DNA of 64,000 bases from Parelaphostrongylus tenuis. Taxonomy: Eukaryota; Nematoda; Chromadorea; Rhabditida; Metastrongylidae. Where the stretch lies: assembly GCA_019055375.1 (NCBI GenBank), contig JAHQIW010000355.1:1-64000 (forward strand), written 5' to 3'. The position numbers and the translations under genes were made by a program. Shown here in pieces: positions 22,070 to 34,246 of the stretch. The first letter of the stretch is position 1; every line of letters begins with the position of its first letter. The notes beneath the pieces were generated by a model. That model did not search any database. It was given only the letters and a program-made list of their open reading frames with translations, and had not been told where the DNA came from.

Positions 22070-24840
22070 AGTCAAACTGACCAAAAGCCTGCAACCAAGC
22101 GGCTGGGAAAATTGTGGGAGACAACTGGGAGTGGCCCCCAACAGGTAAGCTTCCCTGCTCTCCCTGTAGAACTGGCAAGGTACCGGTGACTTCCCAGCTC
22201 CACGTTTAGAGCTTAACAAGCTATACGTTAGGTATCAAAACGCTAAAAAACACTAATGAAAATCGGCCTCGTTCTACTGACTTCTGATGAGCCCCAGAAT
22301 GGCATCGACGGGTTGGACGAGTACGAAGAAGTTTTTAAAATCTTGGAACTAAACTAAGCTGCCAAAATCGGAACTGACTGAAGCAACGATATGTGCCTAT
22401 AACACACGTACGCTTCCAAACAAATCCTCTTTCAAAGGTATATTAACTCAAGCAAGAAGGGCTAGGTATAACGTCATTAGCTCAACTGAGATGAGAAAGC
22501 GCCACTCATTACACGGTGATTATGATACCAGTTCGGCGGCGCTGGCGTTCTCGTCAAGACGAGTTTGACCATGAACACTAATTCATTTGAATAACTAGCA
22601 ATACGGATCGGACGATTGTGGTTCAAACATTGTGAGTCAATGCGGCTTCGACAATCTATATTATTTAACATCTAAGCTGTGACTAAGGCAAAGTTGTAGC
22701 GTTTTTATGAATCTCCAAAAGTTTTTTGAAGAGGACCGTACATTCTTGAAAGTTCGTACTGAAAATTTTAACGCGAAAGTTAAATCTAGAAGAACGAATG
22801 AAGAACGTTACATTGGAACCCACGGACTAGAATGAAACAGCTAGAGCAAGAATCCATTAGTTTATCGTGATAAATAAAATTTTCATGGCAACTCACAATT
22901 CCAAAAATCTTTCTCAGCTGTGAGCGTGAGAGTCTATCAATGGAGAGTACCATAACGAGATAGATCACATTTTAGTAAATCGAAAGTTCTTTTTATCCGA
23001 TTTCATTGATGCTCTCAAGTTTTATACGGGATGAGACAGCCCATTGCCTCCTTCGCGCAACGATCAGTTTTCCGCGACGAGGAAAAGTAGCTGAACGAAA
23101 ACACTAAAGCTCAGAAATATTATGAACTAGGATGAATTTGAAGCATTGTCTGCTTTTGAAGATTCCGACATTGACAGCATTGACGAAGAATGCGACCGGC
23201 TCATTAAACATGTTCAGAAGAGCGCTATGAAAGTTGAGAATAATCAAGTCGCGAAAGGAAGCTTCTCTCACAAGCATGTAAGCTGCTACATCGACGTGGA
23301 ATCGCACGAGCTACACGAAGCCGAAGCCGCACGTCCGCGTTTGCGAAGCGCTGAAGAGAGCAGACAAAAAAGTCACAAAAAGCGAAGAGCAGCAGAGCTG
23401 CAAAAGCTGGAAAAAGCTTTTGCAAATCCCACCAAAGTTTCGTCAACTACAAGACCAAGACGATTGTACTTTGACGCCCTGGTGGAATAGTTACAGCTCC
23501 CAAAATGGCAATGGAGCGAAGATCCACGGTTACCTCTAAAACCTCTTCAAGAGCGATGTCCTCTTGCCTTTATATGGATCAAAGAAGGATGAAATTATCG
23601 TTCCACCGGCCCTCCTTCCAAAACCTGACACGCTGTCATGTCGGTAAAGAACAAATCAACGCCTGATCAAGACAAGATATGACCATAACACCTAAAGAAC
23701 CTAACGCGAGTTTTCATTAACACGCTAACTCGGTTTTTCGCTTTTTAGCTGCCATAATGCACAGTACCCCGTCAATGGTAATTAACAAGAGGGTGCTGTT
23801 GTTCAAAAAGGGAAACTTTCACGACATAGATAATTATCGCGCAATCTGCTCGCCGTACGGCGTCTGTAAACTTCTCGCTCAAGTCATCCTAAACAGGACT
23901 GACAGAACACTGGACGACGGATATCTGTGCACACATGCATAGCTACAAAAGGATTTAGTACCATAGATGATGTCCACACGATGACCAGATTCACTGAAGT
24001 TTTACGAGAATACAAGAGATCGCTCTGTCTCAGTTCTATCGATTTGAAATAAACCTTGAAGTGAGTGAAACAGAAGCAGACATAGAGGCTCTGGACAGCA
24101 AAGGCTTTTCGAATCAGCACATAACGAGTCTTCGTGAGCTATATAAAAAATTTACAGGCAACATTCTATAACGCGATCACTATCGACGTAAAAATAGGAG
24201 TTTGACAAAGCGATACAGTTCAGTCAAAATCATCCACTACCATATTCCAAAATGTCATGTAAACACTATAAAGGAACAAGATGGGAGTCAAAACAAACAA
24301 TCGACTATCATATTACCTTTGCTTCGTGGATGATATTGTTCTTAGAACGCCAAGCGTCAGTCGGACGGAACGAATGTTGATCGAATTCGACAGCGTCTTT
24401 GGAATAACTGGTCTGCTATTAATTTTAACAATAACAGTATTTTGAGGAACTTAGTGGCTGCTAATGCCCCATTGTCGCTCAGCGAAGTGAACATCTTCGA
24501 ATGCCCCACTTATGTCCGCCTTTGCCGAGAATTCAATGTGTTAGAAATAACTCTAGGGTTAAACAGGAGGAAACGAGCGACATGAGATGCGTCTAAGTAC
24601 ATTGAGGGCGTTTTGAAGATGACGAAGAACTTCCTCCTTCGTACTCATCATTTCGACCCAGCGGTCATCCCTGTCCTAACGTATACAGCAAAAATCTTCT
24701 CACATCGTAAGCAAGATGAAAGATCACTTGGCGTTATTTAAACGCGCAATCTAAAAGTTAATGCTAGGTTTCTACGGTATCTCGCGATTGAGAGAATAGA
24801 TTCGAATGATTTGTGTCTCATCATCATTATTTTTCAAATG
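22070..24840 (+). mobile_element. RTE-type non-LTR retrotransposon, decayed, copy 1
   Basis: The 5' end (gaccaaaagcctgcaaccaa, gcggctgggaaaat) matches the 5' end of the minus-strand copy at 58515. Then come endonuclease remnants (AYNTRTLPNKSSF in a broken frame near 22400), an RT entry segment VLLFKKGNFHDIDNYRAICS (from 23785), the RT catalytic box FVDDIVL (from 24323) and a thumb/tail region to about 24840. Many stops and frameshifts make it inactive. The element runs endonuclease, then reverse transcriptase, as in RTE-clade LINEs. Confidence 0.75.
23146..23490 (+). pseudogene. RTE ORF fragment between endonuclease and RT
   Basis: An unbroken 114-codon frame, unusually long for this decayed element: FEDSDIDSIDEECDRLIKHV, then a lysine/arginine-rich stretch (RQKSHKKRRAAELQKLEKAF). 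In RTE elements the linker between endonuclease and RT is basic and helical like this. The same linker can be seen on the minus strand at about 57060-57270 (RLRGIARATGNRILTSELG). It is therefore part of the LINE and not a host gene. Confidence 0.6.
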
Positions 24841-25589
24841 GGGTTTTTTTTACTGAAGAAGACTTTCCAGCAAATCTTTGGTAATGCTCAAAATCTTGAC
24901 TCTCGATGATGTGAAAAATTTTACTTGTTACTAAAAAGGCCTTCTCTAAGCTGTGTTGCAGTGAAAATAAAATTGCACTTCATCGGCAGGCGTTATCACG
25001 TATATTTCTATAATTTGATTAGGAACTTTTCCCCCTTTCGTCGAGATTCCACGTTTTTTGTATAGATATATGAAATGCTTTTCATTGTTCTGCAGGCTCA
25101 AGTTATTTATTTTCACTCTACGTTGCCAAGTAAGCCCACTAATAAGCCTAAGTCTGTGCATAAAAAGCATACAAAGGTGCAGAGAAAATCGCGGAGCATC
25201 ACAATAGTATATGTCGCCTGGAAGCTTTTTTTCATAGGGCAAAGACTTCTAAATATAATAACATAGTCGTGCGCTACATGTGAATCTTGCTGTGAACCGA
25301 TACACGGCCACTCACACATCTTAGCTAACATAAACTGCGCTGCGAATGCGAAGCCCAATCTTCCCTTGGCTGCTACAGCGCATTTGAAAGTCTTTTCAAA
25401 AACTATGTGAGCCTATAAGCATATTTTAAGCTTTTCAGAGATCTGGTATATCATTACTAGTGCTAGACGTACGCTTCCATTTATTCTCGCAAGCCCCATC
25501 ACTAGCATATGCCTTTCGCTTCACCGTTACGAGTAATGGCAGCGATGCTGAACATGTACCACTGTACGTCAAATGAAAAGATCACTCAC

Positions 25590-26110
25590 TTTGCGGTGAT
25601 ATACAGTCGATTGTTCATGGTTGGTGGCTGTCACCAGACCAGCAAGGAACACCAACACCGAGACCAAATCGATTTGCGCCAAAAGTAGCGTTGATCATTT
25701 TCTGAGACCGAAGTCGGTCGATTCATTGGGACTTGTTGCAAACCGGTCATACATCAACGCTGAGCGATATTGTCAGCAACTGGACCGTTACAATCAAGCA
25801 ATTCCACGTCGCCGCAGTCGCGAAGTCAATTTGCTTCAAGACACTGCATAGCCACAAGTTGCCAAGGAAGCAAAGAAAAGTTGACCGATTTCAGTTGGCA
25901 GCACTTAGATCATCCGCCGTATTCGCCAGATCTTCTCCGCCCGATTTTCATCTCTTCAGATCATTGGAACACTGGTTGAGCAATAAGAAATTTTGAGACA
26001 TGAATCATATGCGTCGAGATTTGACTACTTGGTTTTCATCGAATAATAATGAGTTTTATGAGCGCGGAATTGATTGCGGTAGCGCTGGCAGAATTGCATC
26101 CAGGCAGACG
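25590..26110 (+). pseudogene. Mariner transposase relic
   Basis: In shifting frames one reads YINAERYCQQLDRYNQAI, LLQDTA followed by HKLP..., then HPPYSPDL (25911-25934) and FHLFRSLEHWLSNKKF. These match the catalytic half of mariner transposases, where the last D of DD34D lies in HPPYSPDL. The N-terminal DNA-binding part is not seen. Frameshifts and stops make it dead. Confidence 0.7.
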
Positions 26111-26214
26111 AAGTATACTTTATTTGATGTTACTTAATATTTTCGATCACTTAGAAAAATATATTCTTGATTTTTTGGACCAAGCTTGGAAACTTAGTTG
26201 GACCTAATATAGCC

Positions 26215-26840
26215 TCATGAAATCATGTTTTGGAAAATCGGCTGTATAGGGCGCTAGAAAGAAATTTAAGCTTTTGAATGATTGCTAACACTCCTAACAA
26301 AATTTCTGTCCATTAAAGAGAATGAATATTCATTTGCAGCCGTCTGACAGAAAGCGCCGTTCGAGTCTAGTTTTAATCATTCAAAAATTCACAGTCAGAA
26401 ACTGCCATTACTTTTACACTAACCTAATGACTTGTATACTTAGTGAACATCCCAGACGAAGAGTGTTAGCAGTGGCTAAACATATCAGTAGATCTTCGTT
26501 TGCTTCACGGGCGCTTGTGAAATTCTCTAATAGTGATAGGATACCTCGCTAGCTCTCAGACATATTTGATATTTGAAACAAAAACCACAACATGCCTGCA
26601 ATTTACCATACAAAGCTGTGACGAAATAGAAATCTTGGTACTTTTCCGCTCCGTGGCACAAAATTTCAAGCCTATGCTCTACACTGGGCGAGAAGTTTTC
26701 ATAAAGAGTATTAGTGACTATCCGAAAGCTCAAATCGTAAGGTAACGCTGTGAGTGGCCGGTTTTTTGGAAAAATTCTTTTATAACGCTGAAAAAAATCA
26801 GAATAAAATTATGTTTTACATACACATAATTCTCGCAGTA
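26215..26840. mobile_element. Long-inverted-repeat element, worn copy
   Basis: The minus arm at about 26215-26330 (aatttaagcttttgaatgat, gctaacactcctaac) and the plus arm at about 26690-26835 (tattagtgactatccgaaag, cggttttttggaaaaattct) belong to the family of 6600-7460, here arranged outward-facing. Confidence 0.45.
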
Positions 26841-26915
26841 TGGAGCTCTTTCTTCAGACTAATAGTAATAGAAGTTTCTATTATTTTTGCTGCATTTTTT
26901 GCAGTGTTATTATGC

Positions 26916-27290
26916 TTCATATACACCTAAGAGAATTGAGTGGTGAGCAGAAACACGGCCTCAGGCAGGAATCTAACCCGCATTTCATGTTATCTGGAGC
27001 GCGCGCTCTACCACTACACCACCGAGGCACATTTGCGCCACCACTCATTTTTAAACATCTCTATGTTAATTATCAACCACCAACCTTTAACAGGTGTGGG
27101 CCGGAATGCGATTGCGCTTTATAAGCCCATTTGAGCCGACAACCATAACATAGAGGTGTTGAAGAATGTGTGGTGGCACAAATGTACCTCGGTGGTAGAG
27201 CACGCGTCCACGGATTATATGAAACGCTGGTTCGATTCCCGCCTGAGATCGTGTTTTTGCTCAGCAGTCAATTCTCTTAGGTGTATATAA
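26916..27290. mobile_element. tRNA-headed fold-back element, best-preserved copy
   Basis: The ends are perfect inverted copies of tatacacctaagagaattga. The left arm, read in reverse, carries cctcggtggtgtagtggtag and the B-box region. The right arm carries acctcggtggtagagcacgc and ctggttcgattcccgcctga. Each arm of about 150 bp thus includes a tRNA-like head with box A and box B elements, around a spacer of about 70 bp. There is no coding capacity. It looks like two inverted SINE-like units mobilised together. Confidence 0.75.
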
Positions 27291-28339
27291 AACTATTAGT
27301 TGTCATTTGATAGCGTAAAATTTACTATTTTCAATGTTGTGCTTATATCCTGAAAAGATAGTTTCGCTGCAACACGGCAGGGTGAATAAGATCGTTTCCA
27401 TACGCGAGCAACTATTCTTTGGCCAAATCAAGGACTGTGAAGTGGAGGGAAAGCGGCGGGTCAGCGCGAACATCGATCGATGACCTCAAAGTGAGGTGCC
27501 TTTGATTAGGCATTGTTTTCTCTAATTTGGAAGAAACTCCGGATTAAGCGTCCGACTCTAATACTGAAAGATTTTCTCCACACGTTCATGTTCTTTTCGC
27601 AGTTCCACCGAAGTAATCAGGTTTGCGCGGCCGATGTGGTACATTTTTGATTTTTCAGCGTCATAAAAGGATCTTTTCAAAAAAACCGCTCAGTACAGCC
27701 TCAGGTTGAGATTTAGGCTTTCAAAAAGGAACAGGCTTCGAAATCTTTGCTAGCAAACGGAAGAAAAATCAAGACCCTTCTCTCAGACAACTCACAATAT
27801 TGTACGACACAAGTAGTTGAACGCAGTGAGCGCTCTTGCCGTCGCAGTCGATTCAGTGCTTCAAAGGAGGTCGTTGAGATCCCATGGCGGCTTTTCTTCA
27901 AAGTAAAGGAAGTTTCGGGGAATCTGAAGCTTACATAGCTTTAACGAGAGGCGGATTAACTCATTAGGGAAGCTTGCTGATATGAAGGCGCTGTCACGCT
28001 GACACCTCGCGCGGCAGCTGGCGCAATTGATTTGCAAACAGAGCGCGTTATTTTTGCATTCGTATAGATTCATAATGAATTCCGAAATTTCATCGCTACT
28101 GAAGAGAGTTTTATGGCTGATTCTAATAAGGCTACTTATAGTTGAAAAAATATTGAAACATATAGAGAATAAGTAACTGGTTGTCAAACGATGTCACTTC
28201 TGCTACTCTCAATAATTTTTTGATTATATTTACTTTGAGAAATAATATTTCCACAGAACTCCAGAAGAGCACTTGTTTCATTGCTTTATAAGTGATAACT
28301 TTTAATATATCTAATTGTGATCTTAATCCATCCAATACT

Positions 28340-28500
28340 CTCCGGCAATCTAAAGAAGCGCCCTACGAGAAGCTCCAAACGTGCCTGTTGTTGAGACTAC
28401 GAGAAGATGTGCCTAGTTATTTTCTACGACGTTCCTGAGTAAGACAAGTTCTCCATCAAATAATGGACGCAAGGAAGCGAAATGAAACTACGGATAGTGA
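28340..28500 (+). repeat. SINE family B, tail fragment
   Basis: The block ttctacgacgttcctgagta matches ttctacgacgttcgcgaaga in the copy at 31655-31880. The tRNA-like head is missing. Around it (27760-28340 and 28500-29080) I see only AT-rich sequence and a 135-codon open frame with poor codon use (28660-29067). Confidence 0.4.
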
Positions 28501-29079
28501 TATTCCCACTTAAAGAAGAACTGTAATACGGATCAAACAAAATGTTAAATTAAAGATTCACATGGTACTTTTCCGTTAACTTTCACATCTTCAACCCTTC
28601 GAAGACAACGTGTTTTCTGCTCTTTTTTAGAGCTATAATAATAGTCGGTACTTCAAATTTTGACAGTTTCAACACTGTGCTTTGTTTCTAGAAATTTTTT
28701 TAAGTGCGCGGTCGGAAATATAGCTATGTATTCGTGTTCATCGCGTTTTCGCATGTATGTCTACTACTTATTGGGAAATTTATTTTCCATGTCACAGAGA
28801 TTCCAAATTTCCTGGAAAAATAGAAAAAGCTATGTTCTGTCATTTTTAGAGCTTAGGAATTTTATTTTGATTTTATATTACCAAATAATCATACTAATTA
28901 GCTCGATGTTATATATGCAAGGCATAGGAAACGTGGTGAGATTAAAAAAACATGCGATAATTGAGAGCCGTAATCAATTAGGTTACTCGAGGTGTCAAAC
29001 GCACCTAGAGAAAACCATAGACTCAATTTCTCATGTAAACACGAGGGAAAGATATGATAGTCATTGAATCTCTACAAAG

Positions 29080-29190
29080 AAGGAACCCACTAGACCATCC
29101 TTGCACGCGATAGAAAATTGAAAGTTTGATTATGCCCGCTTGAGTCACTTGGCGATTGATGAGAGGCAGGTGATAGTTTTTTTAGAGGCA
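29080..29190 (+). mobile_element. RTE LINE 3' tail fragment
   Basis: TLARDRKLKV in one frame and the tail ctcgagtcactcggc-like segment ending aggcaggtgatag match the 3' ends of the RTE copies at 38435 and 55440. Confidence 0.5.
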
Positions 29191-29334
29191 GCATTATTCA
29201 AAGCAAACAAAGATGGCTTCTTGTCGGCAAAGGCGACTTCCTAAATCCTGTTCTATACATAACAAATGCAATTAAGGACAGCTTGTAGAAGGCGTTTCAT
29301 GAAGTTTACGGCAACCATTCATTTTCAAGAATCA

Positions 29335-29385
29335 TTCACAGATCCTGAAGAAGGTGAAATCTGCCGAAACGATAGTTACAAACAA
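29335..29385 (+). ncRNA. Degenerate hammerhead-like motif
   Basis: gatcctgaagaaggtgaaat followed by ctgccgaaacgatag keeps the order of core, stem II and GAAAC. The core reads CTGAAGA and stem III is lost. A shorter relic with ttctgaagaaggcggaaacg is at about 29655. Confidence 0.35.
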
Positions 29386-31254
29386 TATACGTATATCGAA
29401 AATCCCGCATGTGCATATAGAGCAAACAGCGACTTACTAATCAATGCCTAGGTCAACTGAATGACGGTCTGGGAAAAAATGCAATGTTAGAAACAACCTT
29501 TTCCCATGCGTGCCTCCAATAAATGTTATTATCGAACACATTGTGTCAGCTCAATAGGAAAACAGTGGTTTATTGCCTTGCTCGGAATGAGTTTTTCGAT
29601 AGGATTTACGGGAGTATTTGGCCGGATAAATTGCGTATGAATTTGATACTCCCAGGTTCTGAAGAAGGCGGAAACGAGGAAACATTATTTAGCGTGAGAG
29701 AAGCATGATCGCGAAGACAGCGGCAACTGGAGTATGACTACAGTGTGCAAAAGAAATTTCAATGTCAGCATTTAACCCTCTTAGGACCAGCATTGATAGG
29801 CAGGCAGCATCGCACCGTCGCTTGCACGGCACTCCCAAGGTCAGTATCTGTGTGTGTGTGCAGGGATGTCATGCTCTCTGTGTCTACGTTCCTACAGCGC
29901 CTTGATTCCTACGATACGAGACGTCGCCGTTACAGTAGTTGATGAGATGGTGAAAAAATTGAGAGTGAGAGTAAAGGCAGAGGAGAGTACACCCTGGGCA
30001 TCGAGAACCAGCTCCTAGGAAGTAACTAGAGGCCATGAGTCAGAGAAAATGACAAGATTATGCGTTAACGATTGCAAAACAAGGCGTATTTGGTGGAAAT
30101 GATTCTGCGCATTGCTTTACAACGGAATTTTTTGACCGATCTCAATTATGAACATTATTCAATGTTGCAATACTTGTGTTTTCGCGTGCTCTACTTGCTC
30201 TCTCTAGTCCACTACGCTCTCGAGATGAGTTCTTGACCTCGTCCATTTCTCACCTCTGCAAAAGCTTCAGTGGAGCTCTGCAGAAGTTTTCAAGATAAGA
30301 TTTCATCTTTTCATGATGATAATGCTCCCTTAGAACCTGGGTTCGTCTCCTATTATCCATCATGTTGTCTGCGCCAGTCTTCCCGCGAGTTGAGCCGGTT
30401 TTCCACAAGACGCGACGCCGCCATTACAGTAGCTAAAAAAGACGACGTTGAGCTGTGAAAAGTATAATGCTTCTTATGGTCCTTAAAGGGTTAACGAAAA
30501 CACTTTTTTGGAGCAAATAAACTCAAAAAGTTTGCCTTCTTGATTTGATTTTCCTTCATCCACCACCATAACCAGACGTTACTGTTCCAGACGAAGACGG
30601 ATGCCGATGAACTGCTTGTAAAAATAGGCCAAACTCAGCATGCGCTCAAGTCATGTGCGCAGAAACATTCGTGCTAGTAACACTCGCCGTGCTGCGCTTC
30701 GCTTCAATTACGCTGACGCGCGCTCATGGGAACATATTCATGCCCTCCCAAATGGCTTATTCCATTATATCCTATCTTAGATGAACCCATTGCTATGCAT
30801 CACTTTCTGATCAGCACTAATCCTTCTTCTCAATCAGGACAGCACAAAATTGTTTTTGATAGTATCTGACCCCTGCTGCTCCTAGAGACACGCCATATAG
30901 CTTCCCGACTAAACATTTTACAAGAAAAATATCACATAAAACGCCTCAGTATAAGTATTTAACTAGAAATACCTTTCAACCGTGAACACAGTCGCAACAT
31001 AGTATTACAATGGATCAAAAAATGAATCAGACGTGCAAGTGAGAACTGGATGGAAATCATTACCTCACAGAAACAAAAGATAAGAGCGCCGTTGTGGTAG
31101 TCCAGAGATTTGGTGGAATGAAATCAAGCAGAAAGTATACTAATTTATTGAAAGCAAATAATACTGTTTCAAGTTCAAAAAAGCAGAAATTACTGCACAT
31201 ATTGTTGCTGAGGTTATGAAAGCGCTTGACGGAGTAAATGTGAATTATTTTGGC

Positions 31255-31480
31255 TTTTGTAGACTTTGATCTCTATAGGGTGATGTAGGAGTCATCGACA
31301 GGATGACTAGGACGAAGGGTACTGCCCGACTGATGAGGCTGTCAACGCCGAAACTCGTGTAGCGGTGTCTATAAATTTTCATAAAAGTTCACATAGCATA
31401 TTGGCTCATAAATAATTATCAGATATATTGCATTCTAAACGTGGTACTAAAAGAACACTTGAAACGAACGATATATTAAA
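31255..31480 (+). mobile_element. Hammerhead-bearing repeat, second unit
   Basis: The hammerhead at 31324-31367 is preceded by gacgaagggtactgcccga and followed, after about 30 bp, by atattggctcataaataatt and gtggtactaaaagaacactt. These blocks match, in order, the unit at 5860-6078 in the helicase intron. This shows a dispersed repeat family and not a chance motif. Confidence 0.6.
31324..31367 (+). ncRNA. Hammerhead ribozyme motif
   Basis: Stem I side GCCCGA (31324-31329), consensus core CTGATGA (31330-31336), stem II GGC/GCC (31337-31339 and 31347-31349), GAAA (31350-31353), stem III CTCGTG, TA (31360-31361), then GCGGTG. Core and stem II are intact. Stem I keeps only about three pairs and stem III has one mismatch, so activity is doubtful. 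Confidence 0.6.
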
Positions 31481-31654
31481 TAGGTTTTGATGTTACTAAC
31501 TCCGTGTCTGCTCTTAAAACAATCACGCAAATACTTGTTTCGAATTCGTTTGAAGACAATCAAAATGCAAGCTCTTGGAGGCAATCCTTCATATTACAGC
31601 AATAGTCACAACATTAGAATACAGACAGATTTATGCAAAGCCATTAGTAAATCT

Positions 31655-31880
31655 CTCTTGAGTGGCCGAATGGCCAGTAATGTTCGACGTCAACCGACGT
31701 GGAATTGATCTTTCAACCTCTTAACAACCTCCGGCTAGCAGAAATGGACATCATACGGAACGCTCCAGCCTAACTTTCACTGAGATGGATACGTGCTCGA
31801 TCAGTATTCTACGACGTTCGCGAAGAAATCCTTAAGCAAGCGAGGAGACGAATTGAATGCTAAAAGAGCTGGAACCCGTA
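31655..31880 (+). repeat. tRNA-derived SINE, family B, worn copy
   Basis: The head gagtggccgaatggccagta is followed by a long body including ttctacgacgttcgcgaaga and gacgaattgaatgctaaaag. It corresponds to the copies at 3797 and 34590. Confidence 0.5.
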
Positions 31881-32239
31881 CACTAAAAAAAGCTGTGTTA
31901 TAGAATAAACAAAGTAAAAAAGATGCATATAGTATATAATATGTAGAGAACAAAAAATTCCATTATGTGCGTCTTGTAAATTCCTCTGGAAAGTCTCTTG
32001 TATTTACACCCATTATCCCATGTTTGATCTGATACATAATGAACTACTTCCCTACGGCAAAACTAGTGAAATACACCTAATCTTGCATAAGAAAGTTCTG
32101 AAGCACTTTAATAAGCATGAAATAACTCATATGCATATCAAGGAAGTATTACAGCACCTTATGTGGAATCTTCCCACTGAAGGCCTAGATATTATTTTTC
32201 ATCCGTTTTCACTTTGTCACCACCCTTCGCCATATAGAA

Positions 32240-32590
32240 CGATACAATGGACTCTTTTATTGCGTCTTATTGAAGAAAGATTCTTCCACAGAGAGACGCA
32301 GTCGATGGAATCAACGAAGTTGAAGAGGAAGCCACAACAAGCAAATCTGCCGCTGGACGCTGGTTCCGACGCTTTAATATCAGAGGTCTTGACCTCGAAA
32401 ACAAGCCTCGTTCAGGACGTTCGTTTGAATCATCTTTCGACAAAGTTGAAGAAGTGTCAAGAGTTCTTTGACTCGAAGTCGAAGGAACGGTACATCGACC
32501 AGATTCGGATTTGGCAGACCGATGGCAGAAAGTCGTAGAAAACGACGGCCTTGATTTTGAAGATCAGTTATTACTAACTTAGTTTGGAAT
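32240..32590 (+). pseudogene. Internally deleted mariner transposase
   Basis: One frame reads SAAGRWFRRFNIRGLDLENK followed by PRSGRS, the helix-turn-helix end of a mariner transposase. Less than 100 bp later another frame reads DLADRWQKVVENDGLDFED, the C-terminus of the same protein family. The whole catalytic domain between them is missing. Such deletion derivatives are non-autonomous and often spread as MITEs. An overlapping 172-codon frame (32020-32538) is probably a chance reading across it. Confidence 0.65.
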
Positions 32591-32599
32591 TCATGCATA

Positions 32600-34240
32600 G
32601 ATTTTCAATTTTTTGCAAGTACTCCGGTACTTTCTTTCCAACCTATTACTGTTTACCGTAAATGCATATCACTCTCGTGACTGTCAAATCACGAATGACC
32701 CTCCTTTGCATTTATAGTTTAGTCGGGTAATCGTGCTAATCTTGGTATTTGGCCTTTTCACATGAACTAATTGTGAATGTGTGCTCTGTAATCGTGATCT
32801 GGAATCGTCATCATTATCTTCAGCTTTGTTTCACTCTGACCTCAAAGCCGCTCGTAAAAAAATGAATATATGCAGCTGGATGTTTTATACAGATTTCACT
32901 TTTTCCTTCCGCTTCCTAATACTCTCGACTAGTATTCCGTTTTATCCTCTCTCTAATCTTCCTATATATTCCTGTATTACTGATATTGTGCTGCTGTTGT
33001 AAATATAAAAGGTGATCTGAATACGAAGATTTCGATACAGAAGCAGCTAATGAAAGTTTCGCGTGGCCAAACCAACTTAAACTACGCGAACTCTCCATTA
33101 ACTTTTTTTTGCTACAAAGTCCGTAACCGACATGATATTAGTCGTGGTTCAAAGAAGCAACCATCAAAAATATTAAGTGTACAAATATGCCTCCATCGTT
33201 TTTTTTTTGTTTTTTTCTTAGTGTAGTAATAGTAAGAATAGAGGCATGCTGGTCCTTTTATATCTCAAAATTCGTTAAAAAGCTATTTATTTATATTTTT
33301 TACATGCAAAATATTTCATATGATTTTTTAAGGACTGTGAGGAGACGACTTTTACACCCGAAAAACACCGCGTGCGCAAAATTTATTTTCCAGATTTATA
33401 GCAAAACTAGTTTATAATGCTTGCTCTTGGTATCGTTCAAGTGCGCATTTTCTTGCGAACATTTTGGTATGCAACATGCATGTACTTGCGGGAATTCGCT
33501 TCAAGCTCCATCAACTTGTGCGCCGCCTTACTAGCATCCTTCCCATACCGCCAGTGGTGCATAAATAGCAGCTAAATTTGTTTCCATGACAGCTCCATCT
33601 TGAAGAAAGTATAGGCGAGATCTACACCAAAATGCTCATAAGAAGGTGTTAAGCGACAGTAAAGTCAAAAAATTTCAGTGATTCTGATTAATAAATCTGC
33701 AAAGTAAATTTCCCACAAATGGCGTTTTTCGAGTACAAGTCGCCATCTCCAAAGTCCTATAAAAATATTTATATAAAGAAGACATTTAATAAATAGCGTC
33801 CTCAACACACATGTTAGCAAAACAAATTGATAAGCAAGTCTTTACTTTTGCTATTATTACAGCAAAAATTAAAAAAAAACGGCGGAGTCTTACTTGTACA
33901 CCTAATGAAGCAGACTTTGTAAGTCAATGATCCACAATTTTTTTTTATTTCTCTCAAAGTGCAGCCGATAACGATCACATTTAATTGTCACACACCGAGA
34001 AAAGAAATTTGTTTTATTTCACGAAAGAATAATGAGCATGACATATCTCATTTCCTCAACGCTGTTTGTGCGGTAGATACTAGGTAGGCAGTTTGAATTT
34101 TGTTCGCTTTTTCTTCTTTTCTGCTTTGTCGCGTATCATTCGCTCTTGATCTGTTGCAGGTTTCTGTACAGACAGTTCATATAGATTGCATAAATCTCGA
34201 AGTAAGCCATTCTTTATGCAAAATCAAACTAACACTCTCT
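32600..34240. other. AT-rich intergenic sequence
   Basis: No supported exon, and long T-runs. A tttatt at about 34013, which is AATAAA on the minus strand, could serve the gene ending at 34247. Confidence 0.4.
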
Positions 34241-34246
34241 TCTGCT

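Noticed and set aside
21955..22144. Apparent perfect exon (tttccag acceptor, gtaagc donor, ELDKENKCKAKAAACFSE)
   Set aside because: Its 3' half aligns with the 5' end of the RTE LINE at 58515, including the donor-like gtaagc. It is the edge of the LINE and not a host exon.
27175..27255. tRNA gene
   Set aside because: Good box B and partial box A, but acceptor and anticodon stems do not form, and the sequence is one arm of a palindrome.
28660..29067. 135-codon plus-strand open frame
   Set aside because: AT-driven codon use, no splice sites, and its 3' end runs into an RTE tail fragment.
32020..32538. 172-codon frame as a host gene
   Set aside because: It crosses the mariner relic in the wrong frame; the true protein signal is in another frame.
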